From an uncultured Bacilli bacterium (GTDB taxonomy: Bacteria > Bacillota_I > Bacilli_A > RF39 > UBA660): a stretch of 10,406 nucleotides of DNA. The number at the start of each line of letters is the position of its first letter. Within the stretch, counting starts at the first letter, position 1. Made by a program: the position numbers and the translations under genes. Of the stretch, positions 1 to 7,018 are shown piece after piece. The stretch is from contig CANTWP010000068.1 of the NCBI GenBank assembly GCA_947853245.1, forward strand, positions 1-10,406, given 5' to 3'. The notes below the pieces were generated by a model. The model was given only the letters and a program-made list of their open reading frames with translations, was not told the DNA's origin and did no database searches.

Positions 1-1
1 T

Positions 2-1423
2 GTTAATATTGCTCTTTTAAATCGCTTTGTTTCAGCTAAAAAAGTAACAGAAATTATTAAGAATGTTGAACATGGTAAGATAGATTTATTAATTGGAACG
101 CATAGAATATTAAGCGATGATATAAAGTTTAAAGATTTAGGTTTATTAATCATTGATGAAGAACAAAGATTTGGCGTTAGACATAAAGAAAAAATTAAAA
201 ATTATAAAAAGAATGTAGATGTACTTACTTTATCAGCAACACCAATTCCAAGGACTTTACAGATGGCTATGTCTGGTATTAGAAGTCTTTCTTTAATTGA
301 AACACCTCCAGTAGATCGTTATCCAATCCAAACATATGTAATTGCTGAAAATAAGCAAATTATTAAAGATGCTGTATATAAAGAATTATCTCGTGACGGT
401 CAAGTATTTATTCTATTTAATAATATTGATCAAATGGAACAAAAAAAAGCAGAATTAAAAAACTTAGTCCCAGATGCTAGAATAATTTCCGCACATGGTC
501 GAATGGATAAAGATAAACTTGAAAATATCATGTTAGATTTTATTGATAAAAAGTTTGATATTTTGTTATGTACTACAATTATTGAAACAGGTATAGATAT
601 ACCAAATGTAAATACATTAATTATTTATGATGCAGATCATTTTGGTTTGGCACAGTTATATCAAATTAGAGGAAGAGTTGGTCGAAGTAATAAAATAGCT
701 TATTGTTATTTGCTTTATAATAAAAATAAAATATTATCAGAGATCGCTATTAAACGATTGAAAGTTATTAAAGATTTTACGGAGCTTGGTAGTGGCTTTT
801 CTATTGCTATGCGTGATTTATCGATTCGTGGTGCAGGAAATATTTTAGGAAGCGAACAAGCTGGATTTGTAGATTCTGTTGGAATAGAATTATTTTTAAA
901 AATGTTAGATGAAGAAATTAATAAAGCTAAAGGTAATTTGATTTCAGAAGAAACGATTGAAAGTGTTAATCCTTTAATTGAGGTTGCGACCAATATTTCA
1001 GATGATTACGTTCAAGAAGAGGAATTAAAAATATTTATTCATCAAAGAATTAATTCTATTAATTCAAGAGAAAAATTGTCAGAAATTAAAGCAGAAATTA
1101 GTGATAGATTTGGTCATATAGATGATTCTATCGATGTTTATATGCATGAAGAATTATTTGAAAATATGGCTAAAGAGCTAAATATAGTTAATGTAAAACA
1201 AACAAAGAATTTTGTGGAAATATTAATTCCAAAGGAATTAGCTACAAAATTAAAAATGGATGAATTATTCTTAAAAATTTCTAAAATCTCAATGATGTTT
1301 AGATTTAGTTTAAAACATGAACAATTATGTATCACTTTAGATACTGTTAAATTAGATAAACATTTTATTTATTATTTAGTTGATTTACTTGAAATAATTA
1401 AAGAACAAAAAAATAACATATAA
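2..1423 (+). CDS. mfd: Transcription-repair coupling factor Mfd (3' part; 5' end outside window)
   Basis: Mfd is a cytoplasmic DNA translocase that removes RNA polymerase stalled at lesions and recruits UvrA. The frame is open from base 2, so only the C-terminal ~473 residues are here, against about 1,150 for the full protein. Visible motifs, in order: the DEEQRFGV Walker B segment (near 158-181), SATPIPRTLQMA (motif III, near 234-267), then the second RecA-like domain with AHGRM, a TTIIETGIDIPN segment and the QIRGRVGRS motif VI. Next comes the TRCF relay region (MRDLSIRGAGNILG, then GSEQAGF), and last the less conserved D7-like regulatory tail. The order and wording of these motifs separate Mfd from RecG, which has the same translocation core. 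The gene ends in TAA and is followed after about 40 bases by a hairpin terminator. No lesion is seen in the visible part. Confidence 0.97.
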   Translation, partial: VNIALLNRFVSAKKVTEIIKNVEHGKIDLLIGTHRILSDDIKFKDLGLLIIDEEQRFGVRHKEKIKNYKKNVDVLTLSATPIPRTLQMAMSGIRSLSLIETPPVDRYPIQTYVIAENKQIIKDAVYKELSRDGQVFILFNNIDQMEQKKAELKNLVPDARIISAHGRMDKDKLENIMLDFIDKKFDILLCTTIIETGIDIPNVNTLIIYDADHFGLAQLYQIRGRVGRSNKIAYCYLLYNKNKILSEIAIKRLKVIKDFTELGSGFSIAMRDLSIRGAGNILGSEQAGFVDSVGIELFLKMLDEEINKAKGNLISEETIESVNPLIEVATNISDDYVQEEELKIFIHQRINSINSREKLSEIKAEISDRFGHIDDSIDVYMHEELFENMAKELNIVNVKQTKNFVEILIPKELATKLKMDELFLKISKISMMFRFSLKHEQLCITLDTVKLDKHFIYYLVDLLEIIKEQKNNI

Positions 1424-1465
1424 TTTCATAGGTTTATTAGTTTATAGTAAAATAAAATTTCATTT

Positions 1466-1489
1466 ATGGTGGTATTCTCCACCATTTTT
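1466..1489 (+). terminator. Rho-independent terminator after mfd
   Basis: A perfect 7-bp stem (ATGGTGG / CCACCAT) with a 6-base loop (tattct) is followed by TTTT and more A/T. It lies about 40 bases after the mfd stop and separates mfd from the sigma-factor remnant. Confidence 0.8.
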
Positions 1490-1591
1490 AAATCTTTTAA
1501 TAAAAAAACTTTATCAAATGATTATTTATATAAAAAATGTTATTATAAAATAATTTATATATATTTTTAATGAATGTTAGGGGGATTAAAA

Positions 1592-2307
1592 ATGGATTTT
1601 GATGATTTATTTATTGATTTAAAATTTCCGTAGCTATTATCTAAGAAAGAATTATCATTTTATTTAGAAAAGATTTGACAAGGTGATATTAAAGCTCGAG
1701 AACAAGTTATTATTCATAATATTCGATTGATAATTAAACAAGTTTGTAATAAATTTTCGCAAGTTCCTTATGAAAAAGAAGAATTAGTATCAATAAGATT
1801 GTTAGGATTAATAAAGAGTGTAGATACGTTTGATATTGAAAAAAATTTGAGTTTTCAACTTACGCTATTAAATGTATCAATAATGAAATCTTAATGTTTA
1901 TAAGAAAAGGTATGAAATACATTACTGATCAAAGCATATATATGCCGATTGGTAAGGATAAAGAAGGAACAGATATAATAATTGAAGATATTTTAGAAGA
2001 TATTACATCAGATTTTGCATTAAATTATGAAACTAAAGTTATATATGAGGAAATTAGGGAAATAGTTTGTAACTTACCAATAAGGGATCGAGAAATTATT
2101 ATATTATACTTTGGTTTTTTTGATAATCATCCATATACACAGCAAGAAATAGCTCGAAAACTGAATATATCAAAAGCCTATGTTTCTTTGTTAATAATCA
2201 AACAAGTCAAAAAAATAGGAATTGAGTTAAAAAATAGAGGAGTGATCGATAATCCTACTAAAAGTTTAAATAAAAAACCTGCTAAAACGATTACTAAAAC
2301 TTTATAA
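1592..2307 (+). pseudogene. Broken sporulation sigma factor, SigK/SigE type
   Basis: Read across three lesions, this is a complete sporulation sigma-70 family protein of about 238 residues. Such factors direct mother-cell transcription in spore formers. Start: ATG 1592 behind a GGGGG ribosome site (1580-1584). Region 2 is recognisable (LSKKEL, then QGDIKAREQ, HNIRL, GLIKSVDTFD, STYAIKCINNEILM). Region 4 holds LPIRDREIIILYFGF and the helix-turn-helix TQQEIARKLNISKAYVS. The phrase PIGKDKEG resembles SigK (PIGQDKEG) more than SigE. Lesions: TAG at 1631-1633 (codon 14), TGA at 1676-1678 (codon 29), and a frameshift at the seven-A tract 1839-1845, where one more A would restore the frame into the STYAIKC segment. 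The longest intact piece, 1894-2307, encodes only regions 3-4 and lacks the -10-binding region 2. The usual SRIEKR after the recognition helix reads SLLIIKQ, which also fits relaxed selection. The assignment to SigK over SigE is inferred. Confidence 0.85.
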
Positions 2308-2317
2308 TAATATAATA

Positions 2318-2343
2318 AAAGCCATCACATAAGTGTTGGCTTT
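2318..2343. terminator. Bidirectional terminator between convergent genes
   Basis: The inverted repeat AAAGCCA(t)CAC / GTG(t)TGGCTTT has a 4-base loop ATAA and one T-T mismatch. It lies between the sigma-factor remnant (plus strand, ends 2307) and the pyrophosphatase gene (minus strand, ends 2356). On the minus strand the stem is followed by a T-rich run (TTTTATTATATTATT), so termination of the pyrophosphatase transcript is the better-supported function. Confidence 0.7.
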
Positions 2344-2355
2344 ATAAGTTAATAA

Positions 2356-3978
2356 TTAGTTTTTCTTATCCAAAGTATTCATAATTGCTGGAATGATTTG
2401 TTTTTTTCGTGATAATATTCCTTTCATCTTTATACCTTGATAGAATTCTATATCAAAACTGTTTTCTAGTATAGATTGTCCTTTGTTATTAAAGAAACAA
2501 TAAGAGCAGTCATTAATGATATCTGTAACAAATAATGTAATTAAATCATAATTATTATCTTTCTCAATACGGTTTAGTAAATCAATATAATCTTGCTTAC
2601 GATTTAATACATCATCAGGACTAACTGTTGAAAGTTGACCGATGCCAATTCTATGATTCTCAATTGTAAAGTTTTTGAAATCCGCATATAGAATTTCTTC
2701 TGGACTTTTATTTTTAATCATAGATCCTGCTTTGAACATATCCATAGCAAATTTCTTATAATCCACCTGCGCAATTTCACTTAATCTTTTTACTACATCT
2801 ATATCAAGCTCTGTGGTAGTTGGAGATTTAAATAATAATGTATCTGATATAATAGCGGACATCATTATGCCAGCTATATCTTTGGGTATTTCAACATTGT
2901 TTTCTTTATATAAATTATAAATTATAGTATTAGTACTGCCAACTGGCATATTTCTAAAATTAATTGGCATGGTAGTACCTAAAGTTCCAATTTTATGATG
3001 ATCAATAATTTCCATGATATTAGCGTCTTGTAATCCATCAACACTCTGTTCTGTTTCATTATGATCTACTAATATAACTTTTTTTCGATTTTTTTCGGAA
3101 GTATCCGCTAATCTAATTATACCTAAACATTTTCCATCTTTATTGATAACTGGATAGTTACTATATTTAGTACGGTTTGCTAAATCAATAAAATCATTTA
3201 ATTCTTCATTTTCTTCTACATATGTAACATTTTTATCAATATCAATTTTAGTAATATAATTACAAAGACCAATTTTTCTTGCTACATTAAAAGTATTATA
3301 TTTAGTTGAAATAATATTAATCTTTTTTTCTTTAGCAAGCTTCAAATGTTCTTCCTTAATTTGACTGTTTCCTGTTAAAATAATCATTTTGACATTCTTT
3401 TCAATAGCGTATTCAATAATACTATGACGATCACCTACTATTAAAATAGTTTCAGGAGTTAGATCAACATGTTCAATAAAAGTGGTACTACGATAAGAAG
3501 CGATTAAAATATTTCCATCGATTTCTTCGTCGAATTTAGCGATCGCATTACCTTTTAATGTTTCAATGATATTTTGAAAAGATGTATGTAGATTTTCCCA
3601 ATCCCCATTAACTGAATCTCTCGCAATATCTTTCATACTTACGGCTCCATAATATTTCCCATATTTATCAACAATTGGTAGAGTACTTATTTTTTTATCT
3701 GTCATATAATTAAAACAATTATAAACTGATTCTTTTTCATCTACTAAATTACCTTTTAAATAATTAACATCTTTAACTTGTAATTTAACATCATTAAGAT
3801 ATTTAGGTTGCTTAATATTAAAGTAGTCTAATATAAATTTTGTTTCACTATTTATTTCTCCAAGAACTCTAGGTTCACAATTTATACCTAGTTTATTTTT
3901 TAAATATGATAGAGAAATAGCCGCAACGACGCTATCTGTATCTGGTTTTTTATGGCCAAATATTAATACTTTATTCAT
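2356..3978 (-). CDS. ppaC: Manganese-dependent inorganic pyrophosphatase with CBS and DRTGG regulatory domains
   Basis: This is a family II (DHH/DHHA2) pyrophosphatase that hydrolyses PPi to two phosphates in the cytoplasm, pulling biosynthetic reactions forward. Catalytic core motifs: GHKKPDTDS (residues 8-16), VDHNE (304-308), the DHH signature IDHHKIG (325-331), PVGSTNT (346-352) and SDTLLFKSPT (378-387), then a DHHA2 C-terminal domain. Between the first motif and the DHH block is a regulatory insert: a CBS repeat (about 86-125), a DRTGG-like domain (about 140-240, with VGDRHSI) and a second CBS repeat (about 252-292). At 540 residues it matches the CBS-PPase subclass, where AMP/ADP inhibit and ATP or diadenosine polyphosphates activate (family knowledge). 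The start is ATG 3978, behind a GGAGGG site and a good promoter. It is convergent with the sigma remnant and divergent from spoVT. All catalytic motifs look intact. Confidence 0.95.
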   Translation of the reverse strand: MNKVLIFGHKKPDTDSVVAAISLSYLKNKLGINCEPRVLGEINSETKFILDYFNIKQPKYLNDVKLQVKDVNYLKGNLVDEKESVYNCFNYMTDKKISTLPIVDKYGKYYGAVSMKDIARDSVNGDWENLHTSFQNIIETLKGNAIAKFDEEIDGNILIASYRSTTFIEHVDLTPETILIVGDRHSIIEYAIEKNVKMIILTGNSQIKEEHLKLAKEKKINIISTKYNTFNVARKIGLCNYITKIDIDKNVTYVEENEELNDFIDLANRTKYSNYPVINKDGKCLGIIRLADTSEKNRKKVILVDHNETEQSVDGLQDANIMEIIDHHKIGTLGTTMPINFRNMPVGSTNTIIYNLYKENNVEIPKDIAGIMMSAIISDTLLFKSPTTTELDIDVVKRLSEIAQVDYKKFAMDMFKAGSMIKNKSPEEILYADFKNFTIENHRIGIGQLSTVSPDDVLNRKQDYIDLLNRIEKDNNYDLITLFVTDIINDCSYCFFNNKGQSILENSFDIEFYQGIKMKGILSRKKQIIPAIMNTLDKKN

Positions 3979-4000
3979 ATTTTCCCTCCGTAATTAAATA

Positions 4001-4029
4001 ATTATACCATGTATATTTAATATTGTGAA
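4001..4029 (-). promoter_or_regulatory. SigA-type promoter for the pyrophosphatase gene
   Basis: On the minus strand: -35 TTCACA (4029-4024), 17-base spacer, -10 TATAAT (4006-4001) with an extended TGG just upstream. The expected transcript start lies near 3994, giving a leader of about 16 bases that contains the GGAGGG ribosome site. The region overlaps the proposed spoVT promoter on the other strand. Confidence 0.75.
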
Positions 4030-4058
4030 GTATAAAAGTTTTTCCTTTACACACAATA
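4030..4058 (+). promoter_or_regulatory. Candidate forespore (sigma-G-like) promoter for spoVT
   Basis: GTATA (4030-4034), 17 bases, then CACAATA (4052-4058). This resembles the sigma-G pattern GyATR-N17/18-CAtnnTA with one mismatch in the -10 box. The start would fall near 4065, a few bases ahead of the GGAGGT site at 4069-4074. In Bacillus subtilis spoVT is read by sigma-G. In DNA this AT-rich a match of this quality can occur by chance, so it is a candidate only. Confidence 0.38.
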
Positions 4059-4078
4059 AAGTAAGAATGGAGGTAAAA

Positions 4079-4609
4079 ATGTATACTACAGGAATAGTCA
4101 GAAGAATTGATGATTTAGGTAGAATTGTTATTCCAAAGGAAATTAGAAAAAAATTAAGAATTAGAGATGGTGAGAATTTAGAAATACTAGTAAGAGATAA
4201 TGAAATAGTATTACAAAAATATTCAGTAATGAAAAATATAGAAGATTTTGCTAGTAATTTTACAGATGCTATTTACGGATTTATAAAATATAATATATTG
4301 ATAACTAGTGATACTTCTATAATAGCTTGTTCTGGTCCAATGAAAAAGAAATTAATTAATAAAGATATAAGTGAAGAATTAATAACTTGTATTCATAGAA
4401 AAGAAAATATGTATGAGAAATATAAAAAGAATCTTAGTTTAACGGAAAATGATAATGTTGAAGCAACATATGCTATATCAACCATTACACACGATGGCGA
4501 TCCAGTTGGATTAGTGATATTCTGTTCAGAAGATGAAACTATTACTGAAAGTGAAATGCGTATCTGTGAGATAGCTGCAAAAATTTTATCAAAATATCTT
4601 GATGATTAA
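4079..4609 (+). CDS. spoVT: Stage V sporulation protein T (AbrB-type transcriptional regulator)
   Basis: SpoVT is a DNA-binding regulator of late forespore genes. The first ~50 residues are an AbrB/MazE-type swapped-hairpin DNA-binding domain, with TGIVRRIDDLGRIVIPKEIR nearly identical to Bacillus SpoVT. Residues ~55-176 form a GAF-like domain that in the family lies at the tetramer interface. The total of 176 residues matches the Bacillus protein (178) and excludes AbrB itself, which lacks the GAF half. I place the start at ATG 4079, four bases after a perfect GGAGGT (4069-4074). The frame is open back to a GTG at 4025, but that extension has no homology and would cover the promoter region. 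ATG 4067 is a weaker alternative. The reading frame is intact although a nearby sporulation sigma factor is broken. The T-box promoter for the next operon overlaps its stop codon. Confidence 0.93.
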   Translation: MYTTGIVRRIDDLGRIVIPKEIRKKLRIRDGENLEILVRDNEIVLQKYSVMKNIEDFASNFTDAIYGFIKYNILITSDTSIIACSGPMKKKLINKDISEELITCIHRKENMYEKYKKNLSLTENDNVEATYAISTITHDGDPVGLVIFCSEDETITESEMRICEIAAKILSKYLDD

Positions 4610-4627
4610 AATAAAATGTGTTATAAT
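4599..4627 (+). promoter_or_regulatory. Promoter of the T-box-dut-metG operon
   Basis: -35 TTGATG (4599-4604), 17-base spacer, extended -10 TGT-TATAAT (4619-4627). The -35 box and part of the spacer lie within the last codons of spoVT. The predicted start near 4634 is just upstream of T-box Stem I. Confidence 0.75.
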
Positions 4628-4633
4628 AACGCC

Positions 4634-4849
4634 AGTTTAAAGATTTTGATGGGAAGAAGAGTAGTAATGTTTTATAGAGAGCTTACGTTTGGTGGAAGTA
4701 AGTAAATAAGTCTACTTCGAATGGACTCATTCTTTGATTTATCGATATGTAGATAAATACGTATATATGCGTTAAATATTTAAGGTGTAGTAATACATAA
4801 ATTAAGGTGGTACCACGTGACTTACGTCCTTATGGATGTGAGTTTTTTT
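4634..4849 (+). promoter_or_regulatory. T-box riboswitch (probable Met specificity) controlling dut-metG
   Basis: T-box leaders sense uncharged tRNA and switch between an antiterminator and a terminator. The diagnostic parts are here in order: the specifier-loop 5' strand (GAGTAGTA, 4659-4666), the K-turn/GA motif AGAGAGC (4676-4682), the distal Stem I hairpin (CTTAC...GTAAG around GTTTGGTGGAA), the specifier region TTCGAATGGACTC (4716-4728), the T-box AAGGTGGTACCACG (4804-4817) and a terminator. The specifier is ambiguous: GAA-TGG-A fits the usual spacing for Trp, while ATG (4721-4723) would be Met. The T-box bulge is UGGU, which pairs with an ACCA tRNA end (discriminator A, as in tRNA-Met; bacterial tRNA-Trp has G). 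The operon also encodes MetRS. I therefore favour Met. Confidence 0.93.
4820..4849 (+). terminator. T-box terminator hairpin
   Basis: A 10-bp stem, ACTTACGTCC / GGATGTGAGT (two G-T pairs), with loop TTAT, is followed by six T. It begins three bases after the T-box core and would form when the tRNA is charged or absent. Confidence 0.88.
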
Positions 4850-4870
4850 GTATTATAAAGGAGTTGAAAA

Positions 4871-5353
4871 ATGATTAGAGGATTTGAAAAAATTAGTTTA
4901 GAACAGTATAAAAAAGATAATTTAGATATAGAATATTATGATGACTATATTGTTCCTACACGAGCTACTAAAAATAGTGCTGGTTATGATTTTTATCTTT
5001 TAAATGATTATCAACTTGATCCAAATAAAATAGTTAAAATTCCTACTGGAATAAAATCTTATATGCAAAGTGATGAGGTATTATTTTTGTTTATTAGATC
5101 TAGTTTGGGATTTAAATATAATTTACGAATGTGCAATCAAGTAGGTGTAATAGATTCTGATTATTATAATAATACTGATAATGAAGGTCATATTTGGGTT
5201 TGTATTAAAAATGAAGGAACTCAAACTATAAAGTTAAACCGTGGTGATCGTTTTGTTCAAGGTGTTTTTACTAAATATTTAAAGATAGATGAAGATAAGA
5301 CTAATAGTGATCGTACTGGTGGAATAGGCAGTACAAATAAAGGAGGAAATTAA
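4871..5353 (+). CDS. dut: dUTP diphosphatase (dUTPase), trimeric type
   Basis: dUTPase converts dUTP to dUMP and PPi, keeping uracil out of DNA and feeding thymidylate synthesis. All five family motifs are visible in 160 residues: motif 1 SAGYDFY (36-42), motif 2 RSSLGFK (76-82), motif 3 GVIDSDYY (92-99, with the catalytic Asp), motif 4 RGDRFVQG (124-131), and the C-terminal glycine-rich motif 5 RTGGIGST (148-155), which closes over the substrate. About 20 residues precede the usual N terminus of compact bacterial enzymes. The start is ATG 4871 behind AAGGAG, downstream of the T-box terminator. The stop codon TAA directly abuts the ATG of metG, and the metG ribosome site (AGGAGG) lies within the last dut codons, so translation is probably coupled. 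The PPi it makes is a substrate of the pyrophosphatase encoded nearby. Confidence 0.93.
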   Translation: MIRGFEKISLEQYKKDNLDIEYYDDYIVPTRATKNSAGYDFYLLNDYQLDPNKIVKIPTGIKSYMQSDEVLFLFIRSSLGFKYNLRMCNQVGVIDSDYYNNTDNEGHIWVCIKNEGTQTIKLNRGDRFVQGVFTKYLKIDEDKTNSDRTGGIGSTNKGGN

Positions 5354-6925
5354 ATGGAAAAAGAAAAATATTATATTTCAACCGCTATAGCGTATACTTC
5401 CGCAAAACCACATATTGGAAATACTTATGAAGTAGTTTTAGCGGATGCTATTGCGCGTTATAAAAGATTAACTGGTTATGATGTATATTTTCAAACCGGA
5501 ACAGATGAACATGGAATTAAAATAGAAGAGAAAGCCACAGCGGCAGGACAACAACCACAAGAATTTGTAGATGACATTGCTTTAGAAATAAGACGTATTT
5601 GGGATATAATGAATACTAGTTATGATAAGTTTATAAGAACTACTAATCCTGTTCATGAAGAAAAAGTTGCTCAGATATTTGAAAAATTATATGAACAAGG
5701 AGATATATATAAAGGCGAATATACTGGTCTTTATTGTACACCTTGTGAATCATTTTGGACAGAATCTCAACTTGTAGATGGTAAATGCCCAGATTGTGGC
5801 CGTGAAGTAAAACCTGCTAGTGAAGAGGCATATTTTTTAAAGATTAGTAAATATTCTAAAAGATTAGAAGAATATATAGAAAGTCATCCTGAATTTATCC
5901 AACCTGAGAGTCGTAAAAATGAAATTGTTAATAATTTTATTAAACCAGGTTTGCAGGATCTATGCGTTTCTAGAACATCTTTTAAATGGGGTATTCCTGT
6001 ATCTTTTGATAGGAAACATGTTATATATGTTTGGATAGATGCATTAAGTAATTATATTACATTCTTAGGTTATGATATAGATGGAAATCATAGTGAAGAA
6101 TTTAAAAAGTATTGGCCTGCTGATGTACATTTAATTGGTAAAGATATTTTAAGGTTCCATACTATTTATTGGCCAATTATATTAATGGCATTAGATTTAC
6201 CAATGCCAAAACAAATATTTGGACATCCTTGGTTATTATCAGGTACTGATAAGATGAGTAAATCTAGAGGAAATATTATATATGCTGATGACTTAGTTAA
6301 TGAATTTGGTGTCGATTCCGTTAGATATTACTTAATTCATGAAATGCCTTTTGCTAGTGATGGAGTATTTACTTATGATTTATTAATTGAAAGAATTAAT
6401 TCGGATTTAGCAAATGTATTAGGAAACTTAGTAAATAGAACAATTAGTATGGCACATAAATATTTTGATGGTGTTGTTCTAGCCCCAAGTGATTTAGAGG
6501 CATTAGATTTAAATTTTAGAAATGATATTATTAGTATTAATCATAAAATTGAATCTAAGATGAAAGATTTAAGAGTGGCGGACGCTATAGATGAATTATT
6601 AGAATTATTTAGAAGAAGTAATAAATATATTGATGAAACAACTCCTTGGAGTTTATCTAAAGATGAAACAAAAAAAGATCGTTTAGCAACGGTACTTTAT
6701 AATTTGTTAGAAGCAATTAGACATGGTGCTGTTTTATTACAACCGTTTTTACCAGAAACAGCAGATAAAATATTTCATCAGTTAAATACGGAAAATAGAT
6801 ATTATGATTCTTTAAATAATTTTGATGGTTTAGATATTGGAATTACTTTAAATCAACCGGAAGTTTTATTTGCACGTATTGATAAAGCTAAAAAATTGGA
6901 AGAGTTAGGAATTACAGAAAAGTAA
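5354..6925 (+). CDS. metG: Methionine--tRNA ligase
   Basis: This class I synthetase charges tRNA-Met (initiator and elongator). The 523 residues have the Rossmann catalytic fold with the HIGH motif as HIGN (20-23), TGTDEHG downstream, a connective-peptide zinc knuckle with C128-x2-C131 and C145-x2-C148, YVWIDALSNY, and KMSKS exactly at 300-304. The alpha-helical anticodon-binding domain follows, with the W-containing TTPWSL segment. The protein ends after this domain; the C-terminal EMAP-II/Trbp111-like dimerisation and tRNA-binding domain of the ~650-residue form is absent, a common alternative architecture. The start is ATG 5354, immediately after the dut stop, with AGGAGG at 5341-5346. It is the last gene of the T-box operon, so starvation for charged tRNA-Met would be expected to raise its expression. 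No lesion is seen. Confidence 0.97.
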   Translation: MEKEKYYISTAIAYTSAKPHIGNTYEVVLADAIARYKRLTGYDVYFQTGTDEHGIKIEEKATAAGQQPQEFVDDIALEIRRIWDIMNTSYDKFIRTTNPVHEEKVAQIFEKLYEQGDIYKGEYTGLYCTPCESFWTESQLVDGKCPDCGREVKPASEEAYFLKISKYSKRLEEYIESHPEFIQPESRKNEIVNNFIKPGLQDLCVSRTSFKWGIPVSFDRKHVIYVWIDALSNYITFLGYDIDGNHSEEFKKYWPADVHLIGKDILRFHTIYWPIILMALDLPMPKQIFGHPWLLSGTDKMSKSRGNIIYADDLVNEFGVDSVRYYLIHEMPFASDGVFTYDLLIERINSDLANVLGNLVNRTISMAHKYFDGVVLAPSDLEALDLNFRNDIISINHKIESKMKDLRVADAIDELLELFRRSNKYIDETTPWSLSKDETKKDRLATVLYNLLEAIRHGAVLLQPFLPETADKIFHQLNTENRYYDSLNNFDGLDIGITLNQPEVLFARIDKAKKLEELGITEK

Positions 6926-6959
6926 GAAAAAAAGAGTGAACTAGTTTCATTCTTTTTTT
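6926..6959 (+). terminator. Terminator after metG
   Basis: A stem of about 10 bp, AAAGAGTGAA / TTTCATTCTTT (one G-T pair), with loop ctagt, is followed by a run of seven T. A matching A tract precedes it. It begins directly after the metG stop and ends the T-box operon. Confidence 0.85.
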
Positions 6960-7018
6960 GTTTGGTTTAAAGGAAATAAAAAAGTTTTGTTGTACGTTAA
7001 TAATATAGGAGGAATAGA

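Noticed and set aside
715..1335. Minus-strand open frames at 715-993 and 1138-1335
   Set aside because: Both lie inside the well-conserved mfd coding frame on the plus strand, have no recognisable motif or ribosome site, and are expected by chance in AT-rich antisense sequence.
1631..1678. In-frame TAG and TGA in the sigma gene as sense codons (recoding, or Mycoplasma-type TGA = Trp)
   Set aside because: Intact neighbours use TGG for Trp, tatD ends in TGA before a separate gene, and the broken genes contain all three stop types plus frameshifts. Ordinary gene decay explains this better.
4025..4078. Upstream GTG start for spoVT
   Set aside because: The extra 18 residues are not part of the family, there is no ribosome site before 4025, and a perfect GGAGGT precedes ATG 4079.
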